Notes under the pieces: generated by a model | Seen by the model: the letters and a program-made list of their open reading frames with translations, nothing else | Database searches by the model: none | Told to the model about the DNA's origin: nothing | Translations under genes and position numbers: made by a program | From: Cerina litoralis | GTDB lineage: Bacteria; Bacteroidota; Bacteroidia; Flavobacteriales; Flavobacteriaceae | NCBI GenBank assembly: GCA_022008415.1 | Contig: JAIRBC010000005.1 | Location: forward strand, 1-64,000 | Direction of reading: 5' to 3' | Length of the DNA: 64,000 bases | Part shown: piece after piece, positions 43,689 through 51,394 of the stretch | Numbering within the stretch: the stretch's first letter is position 1 | Layout: each line of letters begins with the position of its first letter

Positions 43689-46600
43689 CTAAAATCCAAA
43701 CCCCACTTTAAAAACGATCCTTGGCGAATCCTCTACGCCCTCTTTCGGGAAATAGGAAGCAAGGCTAAAGACCATGGTGCCCACGGGCCTGGCCCAGATA
43801 CCACCGCCGGAACTATTGTGCCAATTGCCAGAGGACTCCCCGGACAGCCATACCCGCCCATAATCGAAACTTCCAAAGACCCCAAAGCTAAAAGGGACGA
43901 TCTTATTTTCACTGTCGGCGATCCGCCACCGTATATCGGTACTCTGCCAAAAAGAAGTGTTGCCGTAAAACCGGTTATCGCGATAGCCACGCAATTGATC
44001 TCCCCCGAGATTGGGCATTTGATAGAATTCATACCCGTCACCGAAGTTTTGGGCCCACCCAATTTGTGAGGCAAGGATGAAGTTTTCCCTGCGGTCCAAT
44101 TGTTTGTAGAATTCCAACTTTGCACGTAGACCCGTAAAGCTATCGCCCCCGTTAAGCAGTTTGGTCCAATTGACGATAGATTCAAAACGCAGACCGGAAT
44201 GGGGAGAAAAAACATTGTCCACATTGTCATAATGCAGGCCCAATAACCCGCCCAAAAATCGTTTTCTATCGAAGATATTTCCCGTGGGATCGTAATTGGT
44301 GATGAACCGGTTAGGCGTATCATCTACCCTGGCCATGTCCAAAGAAGGACCGAGGGTTACATAGCCCGATGGGCCGGAAAAACGTCTTTTGATGGCGGGA
44401 TACAAAAATATCCGTTCCTGTCGTACACGATAGTATTGAAGATCGTCTACGGGGCGCTCCGAATCGTTTCCAAGTCCGGCAAAATTAAAGGAGTAGGAAG
44501 GGCCGTGGTAACGGGTATCCACAAAGAGATCCCATTCCTTTATAACACTGAGAAAATCTCCCCTGTAATGTACGTCGAACGCTTGGGTGCCAAAGGCGTA
44601 GGAAGCGCCAAAACGCTGGGACGAAGCGTAGGGTACCTTCTTAAAACCGTGGGTCACGTAATTTATATCGGCCCCGAACAATAATTTGTCATCGGGGTTG
44701 TACCCCAAGATAGGTATGGGGATCATCATATTGTATTCGCTGTCATAGCCCCTTCTGTCGTAGATATTATAACGGGAGATAGGGGTTCTATTATCTTTGG
44801 TTTCCTTGCTAGGAATAACCGTGTTCTTGCGCATGTCATCGTAAACAAGCGTTTTTTTACCGCCTTTCGCAACTTTAGAGCGGTCGATAAATGTGTCCTT
44901 GCCCAAGCCGCCGATAAGCCTTACGATTGGACTTTTATCTACATGGCCCGATATCAAAAAGGTATCCCGCGCGCCGTTGCCATAGAGGTGTATTTCCTTG
45001 GTGATCGCGTTCTGGAACATCCTGTCGTAGGTTATCCGCTTCACCCTGCCCTTTTTGGAAACCTCGGTCACCTTTACATGGGTAAGGGAATCACTGATCC
45101 GAACTATTTCAAAGATTTCTTCTTCGTCGGTACCGATTACGTCCACCGATTTGCCCAGGAATTTATAATGGGTCCTTGCGATATCCATTAAGTTGTCCCT
45201 CCTGGCCCTAAGGCCGATCTTGAGTTCTTCGGCAGAAAGTTTTCTGGCCTTTTCCGGCCAGTCGTTAAAGGCATTTTCAATTACGGTATCGTTTAGGTGC
45301 CGTTGTATAAACCTCACCTGCTGCTCCCATTGGGGCCAATCCAGATCGTTGAGAAAGGTCCTATCGAACAAGCGGGCGCTCCAAGTGGTCCATTTCATGC
45401 TCTGTATCTCCGGCCCGTAAGACTGTAGTTGCCTTAGGAACGGCAAGGTCTGCCTAGCGATTGCCGGAACCAGGCCATCATAGCGGGAAAAAGCTTGGTC
45501 GCGGTCGCGGGGTATGGGCCTATATAGCCTTGTGCCGTCGTCTTGCTTTAGGCGCGCCCAACGCCATTGGTCATCGTGCCGGTCCCAATCCCCGATCACA
45601 AAATCAAATAAACGGGACCGGAGCGCCCACGGTTCGTCTACCCTGTTTTTAGGATCCTCCAAAATGTCGTCCACCAAATCGGACGTACTTACTATTTTAT
45701 CGGCATTTCCAAAAAAATCCGCATCCTCCCAATGTTTGCCGGATGGCCGTTCCTCGACCAAGCTCACATCCCCACCAAAAAATTGATTGTACTCCATTAG
45801 TGCAGGCTGGTGGGGAATAAAATAAAGTTCCGGATTGGTGTGATACACGTCGATGGCGTCGGCCAGGTTCGGGATAGCGATTGCGGCGAACGGATGGGTC
45901 GCCAGGAAATTGTCTTCCACGATATATTTGGCAGCCACCATTTTGTTGAAGGGATAGGGCAGAAAACGGGTGACGTCCTTGGTCATTTCCCGCATTACAA
46001 AATCGCGGCCTATGCTATCGTTTACCCGTAGCGAATTCGTCTGGTTCCCCCCTCCCATTTTTTCTGGCCCGACCCCTCCGCGATAGGTGTCCAGATCAAG
46101 AACGGGGAACGTATAATCTTCCATGTACAACTTGCGGTAATGTTCGCCCAACAAAAAATTGTGAAAGCCACCAATTGGCCCGACTTTGGTTTTGATGATC
46201 GGCATTGTAACCGTATCCCTCAGTTTGTTAAATTCGGAAAAACCCCATAGTTCGGGCTTGGTGTCTTCTTTTTTTGCCTCTGTTATTTTCTTTTCAAAGG
46301 CCAAGGTCGCCCGTTCGCCGTTTGGATCTACTTCCCAGAACTGTACCCACGTTTCTCCCTTATCGTAAAATCTTAGGGTGCTATATCCGATGGCACCGGA
46401 AGCAAATTGTGAGCCTTTTCCCAACATAACGGGGCTCGTCTTGGATCCGCTTCCGCTGATGACAATTTTTTGATCGTCGTTCTCAATGTATTGAAGGGTA
46501 TGTTCATGACCGCTAGCGAAGATAAAACTGCCATTCTTTTTGGCTCCGGCCAAAAGGGCCGACCGAAGCTCCTTATAGGTGGGATTGGCGACATCCTGTC

Positions 46601-47474
46601 TCGATCCTAGAAAAGATCTGAAAACGGCCGCCATACTGCCAACGATCGGAAATGGTATATAGAGGTTGGGGTTGATCTCGGTTAAAGGGAAAAGGTGTTC
46701 CTTGGCCGTAAAACCACCCCCGTGCGGACCGTAGGTATACAGTGGATGGTGCATGGCGATGACCACGCTTTTGTTCCTATACTTACGGACGGTGTTCTCA
46801 AAGACAAATTTAAAACTTTCCTTGTTCCGTGCCTCGCAACCGGTATTCAGCTTGGGCTCCTCGGTCAGGTCTGCCAGCCACCAATTGGAATCTACCACTA
46901 CAACGACGATATCATCGTTGAGTTCGATCACCTCGGGACCCGAGCAGCCATCGTCCGGCAGAAAATAACTTTCCCGGTCATCCTTGTCCTCAACGCCGCG
47001 TTTTTTATTTAAGTAAGATTCTACAAACTTTTCTTGGTCCTCCAGTCCGCTTTGCCCCCAGCCGCTCCAGTCGTGGTTGCCCGGTATAAAAATGGGCCTG
47101 CCCTGGTAGTCGTCCAGAATTTTCAGTTGTGACTCGATCCTGTATTCGGCCAGTTGCCTGTTGATGGAATCCTCTTTTGGAGCCATTCCCGACGGATAAA
47201 TATTGTCTCCCAAAAAAAGGATGGAACTATTTTTGGATTCTTTACGGAGCTGCCCTTTAAGGTATCGGAGCACAGGGGGCTCGCTCCCTTTGACGGCATT
47301 GCCGGCATCCCCTACCAAATACATGGTATGATTGGGAGCTCCTTCCGGTAAGTTGGCCTCCGCTTGCCAATTGGTTTCGTCTATGGAATATTTATTTTTA
47401 TAGGAGGCACAGGAAATCACCCACATCAACATTGCGAGTGTGCCCAAAAATGAAATAAGTCTTCTTGCTAGCAT
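43689..47474 (-). CDS. Metallophosphoesterase fused to Omp85-like beta-barrel
   Basis: A 1261-residue envelope protein. The N-terminus has a signal with lipobox-like 'MLMWVISC' (Cys about 22). Residues 50-380 are a calcineurin-like phosphoesterase: 'YLVGDAGNA', 'LFLGDNIYPSG', 'FIPGNHDWSGWG', 'IAMHHPLYTYGPHGG' and 'FASGHEHTLQ' carry the metal ligands. A middle region (about 480-850) has no name I recognise. The C-terminal 350 residues look like an Omp85/BamA-type barrel, with 'GGDQLRGYRDNRFYGNTSF' resembling the R-G-Y/F barrel motif and a terminal Phe. Such fusions occur in Bacteroidota. The substrate is unknown. Confidence 0.85.
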   Translation of the reverse strand: MLARRLISFLGTLAMLMWVISCASYKNKYSIDETNWQAEANLPEGAPNHTMYLVGDAGNAVKGSEPPVLRYLKGQLRKESKNSSILFLGDNIYPSGMAPKEDSINRQLAEYRIESQLKILDDYQGRPIFIPGNHDWSGWGQSGLEDQEKFVESYLNKKRGVEDKDDRESYFLPDDGCSGPEVIELNDDIVVVVVDSNWWLADLTEEPKLNTGCEARNKESFKFVFENTVRKYRNKSVVIAMHHPLYTYGPHGGGFTAKEHLFPLTEINPNLYIPFPIVGSMAAVFRSFLGSRQDVANPTYKELRSALLAGAKKNGSFIFASGHEHTLQYIENDDQKIVISGSGSKTSPVMLGKGSQFASGAIGYSTLRFYDKGETWVQFWEVDPNGERATLAFEKKITEAKKEDTKPELWGFSEFNKLRDTVTMPIIKTKVGPIGGFHNFLLGEHYRKLYMEDYTFPVLDLDTYRGGVGPEKMGGGNQTNSLRVNDSIGRDFVMREMTKDVTRFLPYPFNKMVAAKYIVEDNFLATHPFAAIAIPNLADAIDVYHTNPELYFIPHQPALMEYNQFFGGDVSLVEERPSGKHWEDADFFGNADKIVSTSDLVDDILEDPKNRVDEPWALRSRLFDFVIGDWDRHDDQWRWARLKQDDGTRLYRPIPRDRDQAFSRYDGLVPAIARQTLPFLRQLQSYGPEIQSMKWTTWSARLFDRTFLNDLDWPQWEQQVRFIQRHLNDTVIENAFNDWPEKARKLSAEELKIGLRARRDNLMDIARTHYKFLGKSVDVIGTDEEEIFEIVRISDSLTHVKVTEVSKKGRVKRITYDRMFQNAITKEIHLYGNGARDTFLISGHVDKSPIVRLIGGLGKDTFIDRSKVAKGGKKTLVYDDMRKNTVIPSKETKDNRTPISRYNIYDRRGYDSEYNMMIPIPILGYNPDDKLLFGADINYVTHGFKKVPYASSQRFGASYAFGTQAFDVHYRGDFLSVIKEWDLFVDTRYHGPSYSFNFAGLGNDSERPVDDLQYYRVRQERIFLYPAIKRRFSGPSGYVTLGPSLDMARVDDTPNRFITNYDPTGNIFDRKRFLGGLLGLHYDNVDNVFSPHSGLRFESIVNWTKLLNGGDSFTGLRAKLEFYKQLDRRENFILASQIGWAQNFGDGYEFYQMPNLGGDQLRGYRDNRFYGNTSFWQSTDIRWRIADSENKIVPFSFGVFGSFDYGRVWLSGESSGNWHNSSGGGIWARPVGTMVFSLASYFPKEGVEDSPRIVFKVGFGF

Positions 47475-47645
47475 AATTATATCTCCTAGATGACCTAACT
47501 ATAAAGGTATTAAACCAAACTCGATTAATAATAGACGTCGCGAATTATCTGCCTAACGTGATTTTCTTAAGCAATGTACCGGGCCATACTCCCCAATGGT
47601 GGGCCAAAAAAGCCAAGAGCTGGTAGAAATCTTCTTCTTTGTCGT

Positions 47646-47689
47646 ATGACCACGGTCATTCCATACACATTTACGTATTTATAAATTTG
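47646..47689 (+). promoter_or_regulatory. MTGAY-N4-RTCAT box and -7 element, truncated mlaE
   Basis: ATGAC-CACG-GTCAT (47646-47659), 22 bases, perfect TAAATTTG (47682-47689). ATG at 47708 starts a broken gene, so an intact promoter serves a relic. Confidence 0.75.
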
Positions 47690-47707
47690 GATGGAATAAT
47701 CCCTGCA

Positions 47708-47956
47708 ATGGCCATAGCAATACGTACCACAAAAAAAATCAAGGCGTTCTTTTTGGAGATCGGGGAACTCTCCTACTTTGCCGGCCGTTTTTTTAAGGAA
47801 GCCCTGCGTCCCCCTTTCGAATTCAAGGAACTCCTGCGCCAATGCTACCAAATGGGCAACCGTTCGTTGATTCTGGTATTGGTAACGGGCTTTATTATTG
47901 GGCTTGTAATGGACCTGCAATCACGCCCGACGATGATCCAGTTTGGTGCGGTCTAA
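47708..47956 (+). pseudogene. Truncated MlaE-type lipid ABC permease
   Basis: An 82-codon frame from ATG 47708. 'LEIGELSYFAGRFFKEALRP' and 'ELLRQCYQMGNRSLILVLVT' then 'GLVMDLQSRPTMIQFGA' match the N-terminal third of MlaE/YrbE permeases (phospholipid transport). The frame stops right after 'FGAV', where about 170 further residues should follow. The sequence continues without a gap into the tail of a universal stress protein in another frame, so a deletion or recombination joined two genes. Confidence 0.75.
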
Positions 47957-47959
47957 TAG

Positions 47960-48108
47960 ATAACTTTCTGGATAAAAAGAAAGTGCAGCTTTTCGCAATG
48001 GTGTATAGCAAGCGGAGTCTTTTTGAACGGTTGACCCGCGAACCTGTTATCAAAGATGTGAGCATGTACTCCGATGTCCCTTTTTTGGTGCTGCCTAATA
48101 AAAGCTAA
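47960..48108 (+). pseudogene. C-terminal fragment of a universal stress protein
   Basis: In the frame ending at 48108 the codons read 'QLFAMVYSKRSLFERLTREP' then 'VIKDVSMYSDVPFLVLP', a clear universal-stress-protein C-terminus with the final helix and the VPFLVLP strand. No start codon or N-terminal part is present; the upstream DNA is the mlaE remnant. Its stop overlaps the end of the convergent DUF6544-type gene by 14 bases. Confidence 0.75.
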
Positions 48109-49204
48109 GTATTTTTTTTTCGAATTCGGATACGTTGTACTCAATTTCCTTTAACTCAAATCTACCGTAAACGAATTTTCCATCCGGATAATGCCATACC
48201 GCCTCACCATAGGTGGGCAGGTTAAATCCATTGCTGTTTAAATAGTTTTTGACCGGTGTGGAAAACGGATAGGTTTTCATTTCGTCAACGGCAATCCGGT
48301 CGTTGGAATCGAAGTTGACCAATTGCCCTTTTTCGTTGAAATGCAAAATTGCCGAAATGGTGGTCCCCTTATTGGAAAAAGTCGCCTTTGCGGAACGATC
48401 GTCGATTTCTTTCCAAGAAATACGGTCATCGATCAAGACGGCGGGGGCAAACAGGCATAGGTCGTTAAAGAAAGTAACCGTTTCCGTGGGGAAGAGTTCG
48501 GGTTTGCCGACCTGTAACACAGGCAAAAGAGAAAGCAATTTAACGGACATACTAGCTTTATTCTTTTTGTAGCAATGATACCCGTAGGTCGACAATCCTT
48601 TTATCTTGGCCTTCATAAAGAACAATCGGGTCGGATCCTCGAAAAAGTTGTACTGCTCCGAAGTGAATGCAAACCAATCCTTGTTTTTATCCCTCATTTC
48701 GCCCTCAAAAACAATTTTGACATTGTACACTTTGGGTTTGCCCACCGCCCCGACATAACGTAAATATTTTTTTACCGGTTCTGGGAGTAATACCAAGTCT
48801 TTTTCTGTTACGGTGTCTGTATGGAAATCTGTTTTCTCAATTGCCAATGCTACGTCCTTTTGGTAGCCGTTTTCAAAATTCTGCGTGGCCAGGCCAATAA
48901 TTGCCGCAATAAGGATAATTAAATTGACCAAGGTTCCAAATTTCGCATCGGACCAAACGGTCAAAATAAGTATTTGCGAGAGCAGTACGGCCGCAATGGC
49001 AAGGACAGGCCAAACGTCCTTCTTTAAAATGAACAGGACAAAAGTGACCAAAAAAAGTAGGGCGGCCAAGAGCCATACCCAACCCCAAGATTTAGAAATG
49101 GGTCCGGACAGTGGCTCGATCTCCACCAATCCGAAAGCCTTGGCAAATCCCATTAGATGGATAAGACCATGGACAAACAGAATGATGGGTATTGCGATTT
49201 TCAT
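48095..49204 (-). CDS. DUF6544/DUF6920-type membrane protein
   Basis: A 369-residue protein with four N-terminal membrane helices (about residues 3-22, 40-60, 65-85, 90-107) and a large soluble C-terminal domain. 'LLPEPVKKYLRYVGAVGKP' (about 138-156) and 'APAVLIDDRISWKEIDDRSA' (about 254-273) are family-typical blocks. Function unknown. It has the shared regulatory box upstream (49223-49266), so it likely belongs to the same response as dps and the universal stress protein. Confidence 0.75.
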   Translation of the reverse strand: MKIAIPIILFVHGLIHLMGFAKAFGLVEIEPLSGPISKSWGWVWLLAALLFLVTFVLFILKKDVWPVLAIAAVLLSQILILTVWSDAKFGTLVNLIILIAAIIGLATQNFENGYQKDVALAIEKTDFHTDTVTEKDLVLLPEPVKKYLRYVGAVGKPKVYNVKIVFEGEMRDKNKDWFAFTSEQYNFFEDPTRLFFMKAKIKGLSTYGYHCYKKNKASMSVKLLSLLPVLQVGKPELFPTETVTFFNDLCLFAPAVLIDDRISWKEIDDRSAKATFSNKGTTISAILHFNEKGQLVNFDSNDRIAVDEMKTYPFSTPVKNYLNSNGFNLPTYGEAVWHYPDGKFVYGRFELKEIEYNVSEFEKKILSFY

Positions 49205-49222
49205 GTTTCATATATCTATGAT

Positions 49223-49266
49223 TAAAATTATAAAGAACCTCTTTATTAGCAAATGACATTTATCAG
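49223..49266 (-). promoter_or_regulatory. MTGAY-N4-RTCAT box and -7 element, DUF6544-type gene
   Basis: Minus strand: CTGAT-AAAT-GTCAT (complement of 49253-49266), 22 bases, TAATTTTA (complement of 49223-49230). ATG at 49204. Confidence 0.7.
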
Positions 49267-49574
49267 CCATGACCAAGGTAAATGAAGAAATGGATACATT
49301 CCGATGGTTGGGAGAAGGGCAACAGGAAATTATGGGATTACTACCACAACGATCAATTTCTTATGGTTAGTGCTTTTTTCGTGGTCCACATAGGCAATGG
49401 ATTGATCCACTTATTAAAATGATCAATATCATCTGAAGTGCCCTGGCAAAATCCTTACCGCCATTTTCACTTCAAAATCTGATCGGTAGCCAAAACACGA
49501 TTTAAATTCAAAAAATTGCGAAATGGGTTCCCAAGGCCAAAAAAAATCGCTGCGTATAACAAATAAACAGTCAA

Positions 49575-49618
49575 CTGATTTACATCATAGGAAAGCTCAT
49601 GGCTGCCCCTTACTTTTA
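49575..49618 (+). promoter_or_regulatory. MTGAY-N4-RTCAT box and -7 element, PNPOx-family gene
   Basis: CTGAT-TTAC-ATCAT (49575-49588), 22 bases, TACTTTTA (49611-49618). The coding region starts 100 bases further on, so the leader is longer than in dps. Confidence 0.65.
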
Positions 49619-49718
49619 TTTTATGGAAACTTACTAGATCCATTAAAAGAATCGATGGGACTTGCATATGCCGCCATAGCTGTTCTAAAAACAACTAATT
49701 ATTTAATTATCCGAAACA

Positions 49719-50171
49719 ATGACAGATTTAACTACCAGCGAATGTACCCGCGTTTTAAGGGACAATTTTATAGGCCACTTGGCCTTCATTTCAAAAGGTC
49801 GTCCCTTTGTGGTCCCCATCACCTATTATTTTGATCCAACGGATCACACCATTATCAGTTATTCCGCCGAAGGCCATAAGATCGATGCGATGAGAAAAAA
49901 CAATTCGGTTTCTCTGGTGGTCGAAGAGATACGATCCATGACCAATTGGGAGTCCGCTATGCTGAGCGGTACCTTTGAAGAACTCGAAGGTAGTACCGCC
50001 AAGCAACAGCTACATCAATTTACCCAAGGGGTTAAAGGTCTTCTCCTTAAAAAAGAAGACAAGGAGGTGGAGTTCATCAGTGAGTTTTCCAGCAAATTAT
50101 ACTCTAGGGGTATTCCTATTGTATATCGGATCAACATACTGGACATGGTAGGCAAGCGAAGGGAGGCATAG
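49719..50171 (+). CDS. Pyridoxamine 5'-phosphate oxidase-family flavin-binding protein
   Basis: A 150-residue split-barrel protein. 'GHLAFISKGRPFVVPITYYF' (about residues 19-38) and 'IISYSAEGHKIDAMRKNNSV' (about 46-65) are the FMN- or heme-binding strand pattern of the PNPOx-like family, and 'GTFEELEG' follows. Members act as flavin or F420 oxidoreductases, heme-binding proteins or nitroreductase-like enzymes; which one is not decidable here. Single gene with the shared stress-type promoter upstream. Confidence 0.85.
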   Translation: MTDLTTSECTRVLRDNFIGHLAFISKGRPFVVPITYYFDPTDHTIISYSAEGHKIDAMRKNNSVSLVVEEIRSMTNWESAMLSGTFEELEGSTAKQQLHQFTQGVKGLLLKKEDKEVEFISEFSSKLYSRGIPIVYRINILDMVGKRREA

Positions 50172-50250
50172 CAAACATGGCATCATTCCCAAGGTCTCTG
50201 CCCATGGACATCCGTAAGTATTGATGTAATGCCATCCCGTAGGTGCCTTA

Positions 50251-51384
50251 TCACTCCCCTAAAAGATCAAATGCGCCTTTTGTCAAGAATTGATCCGTCG
50301 GTTTAAAAACCGCCCCGTTTTCAATTAGGGTATACCCTCTATAGCTATCGGATGTCTTTACAACTATTTCCCTAAAATAATAATCACCGCCCTCTTCTTT
50401 ATCCAAGACCAGCACATAGTCTTTGTTGTCTATATTTACAATGGCTTCGTTGGGCAGGGCCCTTGCGAATGCAGTATTCGTGACAATACTGGCCTCCACG
50501 AACATACCGGTCAGGAAGTTATGGTTATCTTCATCTTTTAAATGACCGTGGACTTTTATGGTCCGGCCTTCCCCTATTGCGGTGCCCACCAAATACACAT
50601 TGGCCTTAAAAGTATCGGATGAGGCCTCGGGAATGTTAAAATCGATGTGCTGCCCCTTTTGGATTTTCATAATATCCTTTTCGAACACCGAAAGTTCAAT
50701 ATGGATATGGTCGTTATCTATGATTTCCAAAATCGGGGTGGCGGGTGCCACATAGCTGCCCTTGGTCACGTTTACTCTCGTAATACTGCCAGAAATGGGC
50801 GAATAAATGGTTGTGGTGGAGGTGACATTGCCAGCCTCTACATTTTCGGGAGAAATATGTAGCATAACCAATTGTTTCTTTAGGCCGTTGTATTTGGCCC
50901 GGGCAGTTTTGTACTCGCTCTCCGCCTTGAGAAAGCTTTTTAGGGAAGTGATTTTCTCCTCGTACATCGTTTTTTGACGGTCGTATTCGGAGGTGAGATA
51001 ATCCAATTGGCCCTTGACTTCCATATAGTCTTGCTGAAGGGTGACAAATTCGGGGTTTTCGATCCTGAGGAGCACCTGTCCTTTTTTAACCACATCTCCG
51101 ATGAGCAAAGGCAGGGTCCTTATATACCCTCCCATGGTAGCGCTTACCACAGCACGGTTTTCGGGCGGCACGTCTATGACTCCCGCCGCGTTTACGATGC
51201 TGGGGAATTCCTTCGACTGAATAGTCCCCAGCTCCATCCCGACCTGGTCAAATTGAGCCTGGGTTACCTTGACCAAGCCATCCGTGGCAGTAGTTGTTTC
51301 GGTGGTCTCTTTTTTACCGTTACCGCAACCTACGGCAGTAAGGGAGATAAATAAAATGAAAATTCTGTATATTAAATTTTGCAT
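50251..51384 (-). CDS. RND efflux periplasmic adaptor (CzcB/CusB type)
   Basis: A 377-residue membrane-fusion lipoprotein ('LTAVGCGNGKK', Cys about 20) that links an inner-membrane RND pump to an outer-membrane channel. It shows the split lipoyl halves ('VISATMGGYIRTLPLLIGDV', 'STTTIYSPISGSITRVNVTKG'), a helical hairpin between them (about residues 120-175) and beta-barrel strands. It follows the pump-TolC fusion by 10 bases in the same operon. Confidence 0.92.
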   Translation of the reverse strand: MQNLIYRIFILFISLTAVGCGNGKKETTETTTATDGLVKVTQAQFDQVGMELGTIQSKEFPSIVNAAGVIDVPPENRAVVSATMGGYIRTLPLLIGDVVKKGQVLLRIENPEFVTLQQDYMEVKGQLDYLTSEYDRQKTMYEEKITSLKSFLKAESEYKTARAKYNGLKKQLVMLHISPENVEAGNVTSTTTIYSPISGSITRVNVTKGSYVAPATPILEIIDNDHIHIELSVFEKDIMKIQKGQHIDFNIPEASSDTFKANVYLVGTAIGEGRTIKVHGHLKDEDNHNFLTGMFVEASIVTNTAFARALPNEAIVNIDNKDYVLVLDKEEGGDYYFREIVVKTSDSYRGYTLIENGAVFKPTDQFLTKGAFDLLGE

Positions 51385-51394
51385 TGCTTTCTTT

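Larger units (their letters stand above)
49205..49718. other. Gap with regulatory boxes and a small open frame
   Basis: Contains the promoter of the DUF6544-type gene (49223-49266), a palindrome ATGATCAATATCAT (49419-49432) without a matching -7 element, and the promoter of the PNPOx-family gene (49575-49618). A 33-codon frame at 49269-49370 ('MTKVNEEMDTFRWLGEGQQE...') is of uncertain reality. No larger gene is seen. Confidence 0.55.

Noticed and set aside
49269..49370. 33-codon ORF in the gap upstream of the PNPOx-family gene
   Set aside because: Starts between two divergent regulatory regions without its own signal or recognisable product. Mentioned only within the gap entry.
49419..49432. 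ATGATCAATATCAT as a ninth member of the regulon
   Set aside because: Perfect palindrome of the right shape, but no TAnnTTTR element 22 bases away on either strand (TTACCGCC and TGCCTATG are found). Not counted.
49523..49834. 103-codon plus-strand frame overlapping the PNPOx-family start
   Set aside because: Runs through the promoter and overlaps the real gene in another frame; no family features.
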